Shown here one piece after another: positions 63,311-64,000 of a stretch of 64,000 nt of DNA; the stretch's first letter is position 1; every line of letters starts with the position of its first letter. The notes under the pieces are model-generated. The model worked only from the letters and a program-made list of their open reading frames with translations. It was not told the origin of the DNA and did no database searches. The stretch is from Kribbella amoyensis (GTDB lineage Bacteria > Actinomycetota > Actinomycetes > Propionibacteriales > Kribbellaceae), in NCBI RefSeq assembly GCF_007828865.1, contig NZ_VIVK01000001.1, positions 5,704,001 through 5,768,000 on the forward strand. Direction: 5' to 3'. The position numbers and the translations under genes were made by a program.

Positions 63311-63336
63311 GGAATGATCCGGGTCGGCCGACCGTT
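63311..63336 (+). promoter_or_regulatory. SigR-type promoter of rbpA (GGAAT-N18-GTT)
   Basis: GGAAT at 63311-63315 and GTT at 63334-63336 are 18 bases apart, the spacing of thiol-stress sigma factor SigR promoters. It lies 30 bases upstream of the rbpA start. rbpA is a known SigR target in Streptomyces. Confidence 0.75.
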
Positions 63337-63366
63337 GGCACGGATGACGAAACTCGGAGGTTTGAC

Positions 63367-63756
63367 ATGTCTAATCGCGTTCTGCGTGGTTCGGGGCTGG
63401 GTGGGGTCAGCTTCGAGGACGACCGTGGCGTCGAGTTCGCGCCGCGTCAGACGATCACGTACGACTGCCCACGCGGTCACGTGGTCGAGGTCACCATGGC
63501 GCACGACGCCGAGGTGCCCGCCGTCTGGGAGTGCCCGCACTGCGGCAACGAGGCCGCCCGTTCCACCGGTGAGAAGCCGGAGCCGAAGCAGGAGAAGCCG
63601 GCCCGCACCCACTGGGACATGCTGCGCGAGCGGCGCAGCATCTCGGAGCTGGAGGAGCTGCTCGCCGAGCGCGTGCAACTGCTCCGCAACGGCGAGATCG
63701 GCCCGGCCCACCTCCACCGCAACCGCCCCACCGGCGGCGGCAAGCGCACAGCCTGA
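63367..63756 (+). CDS. rbpA: RNA polymerase-binding protein RbpA
   Basis: A 129-aa actinobacterial transcription factor that binds RNA polymerase and group 1/2 sigma factors and stabilises open complexes. It has the beta core with zinc-type residues (DCPRGHVVEV and WECPHCGNEA), the basic linker and the C-terminal sigma-interacting helix THWDMLRERRSISELEELLAERVQLLR. The ATG at 63367 gives the usual MSNRVLRGSGLG start. An upstream GGAAT-N18-GTT promoter links it to disulfide stress. Confidence 0.93.
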   Translation: MSNRVLRGSGLGGVSFEDDRGVEFAPRQTITYDCPRGHVVEVTMAHDAEVPAVWECPHCGNEAARSTGEKPEPKQEKPARTHWDMLRERRSISELEELLAERVQLLRNGEIGPAHLHRNRPTGGGKRTA

Positions 63757-63763
63757 CAGCATC

Positions 63764-63804
63764 GAACGGGCCGTCCACCGCACTACGCGGCGGACGGCCC
63801 GTTC
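63764..63804. terminator. Long hairpin terminator after rbpA
   Basis: GAACGGGCCGTCC (63764-63776) and GGACGGCCCGTTC (63792-63804) form a perfect 13-base stem, extended inward by CCGC/GCGG. It separates rbpA from the convergent gene at 63853 and can stop transcription from either side. Confidence 0.8.
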
Positions 63805-63852
63805 GTCATGTCCGGAACAACCGGCCGGCTCCCCCGCTGGAGCCGTGGCCGG

Positions 63853-64000
63853 CTACTTGTCCTGCTTCTTGTCGGGGTCGACGACCTCGCCCTGGACGAT
63901 GTCCTCGTTGCGGCGCCGCTGGGCCTCGGCCTGCTCGGCGGTCGGCGGCTTGTAGCCGCCTGGCATGAAGCCGGTGATCGGATTGCCGCCGAGCTGGGCG
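63853..64000 (-). CDS. C-terminal fragment, possibly FxsA family protein
   Basis: Only the last 48 residues are inside the window: a hydrophilic tail containing GNPITGFMPGGYKPP and ending in a charged run with NEDIVQGEVVDPD. It is convergent with rbpA. In mycobacteria an fxsA gene lies near rbpA, and actinobacterial FxsA proteins are thought to end in a charged tail of this kind, so FxsA is a reasonable guess. No membrane part is visible to test it. Confidence 0.4.
   Translation of the reverse strand, partial: AQLGGNPITGFMPGGYKPPTAEQAEAQRRRNEDIVQGEVVDPDKKQDK

Overview
The window is high-GC, gene-dense DNA from an actinobacterium. The evidence is frequent GTG and TTG starts, an RbpA gene behind a SigR-type promoter, a mycothiol-type MDMPI/DinB protein, and two sugar ABC importers with no ATPase of their own. 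Gene content fits Propionibacteriales, possibly Kribbella, but that genus is an inference. No rRNA, tRNA, CRISPR array, insertion sequence or prophage was found. No stretch longer than about 300 bases lacks a gene.

Layout: 1-9.5 kb holds a truncated secreted beta-propeller-like protein, a prolyl aminopeptidase, a small P-loop kinase, an APH-type kinase without a canonical start codon, three consecutive SAM methyltransferases (the first fused to a deoxyribosyltransferase-fold domain) and a secreted EEP-family hydrolase. 9.6-15.2 kb has a second APH kinase divergent from a lone tyrosine recombinase, with three palindromes between them, one of them dif-like. A divergent UMP-kinase paralogue, an MDMPI-like protein and a TetM/OtrA-type ribosomal protection GTPase behind a leader peptide and hairpin follow. 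15.2-19.1 kb has a VOC protein, GNAT and PrmC-like genes, a LysR regulator and an SDR.

19.2-25.2 kb is a six-gene acid-sugar cluster (hydroxyacid dehydrogenase, enolase-superfamily dehydratase, lipoprotein binding protein, two permeases, TIM-barrel isomerase) divergent from the LysR gene. 25.3-34.6 kb holds a YCII protein, a 103-aa unknown behind an array of ACAGTTG/CAACTGT repeats, a LacI regulator, a MarR/SDR divergon with a palindromic operator, a compact UvrA-like ATPase, an SRPBCC protein, an AlkZ-like glycosylase candidate, an SGNH hydrolase and a DUF998 protein.

34.7-37.3 kb is an ECF cobalt/nickel importer (CbiMN fusion, CbiQ, CbiO) with a Nur-like palindrome upstream. 37.3-46.6 kb has two flavoprotein disulfide reductases (one without the His-Glu dyad), a membrane-tethered PstS-like protein, a phosphodiesterase, a TrmO-like protein, a methyltransferase, a three-enzyme peptidoglycan hydrolase and a PGPGW-type membrane protein. 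46.6-53.6 kb is a rhamnoside-use locus: AraC regulator, GH78 rhamnosidase, binding protein and two permeases. 53.6-59.2 kb has a methyltransferase, an aminotransferase, a GDPD, a WYL regulator divergent from a Rid protein, and an Atg22-like MFS transporter. 59.3-63.1 kb is a MacAB-like efflux operon, and the window ends with rbpA, a strong hairpin and the 3' end of a convergent gene.

The most notable items are the three-enzyme peptidoglycan hydrolase, the palindrome-rich recombinase divergon, the attenuator-like leader of the ribosomal protection gene, the deoxyribosyltransferase-methyltransferase fusion, the membrane-tethered phosphate-binding-like protein and the repeat array in front of the 103-aa unknown.
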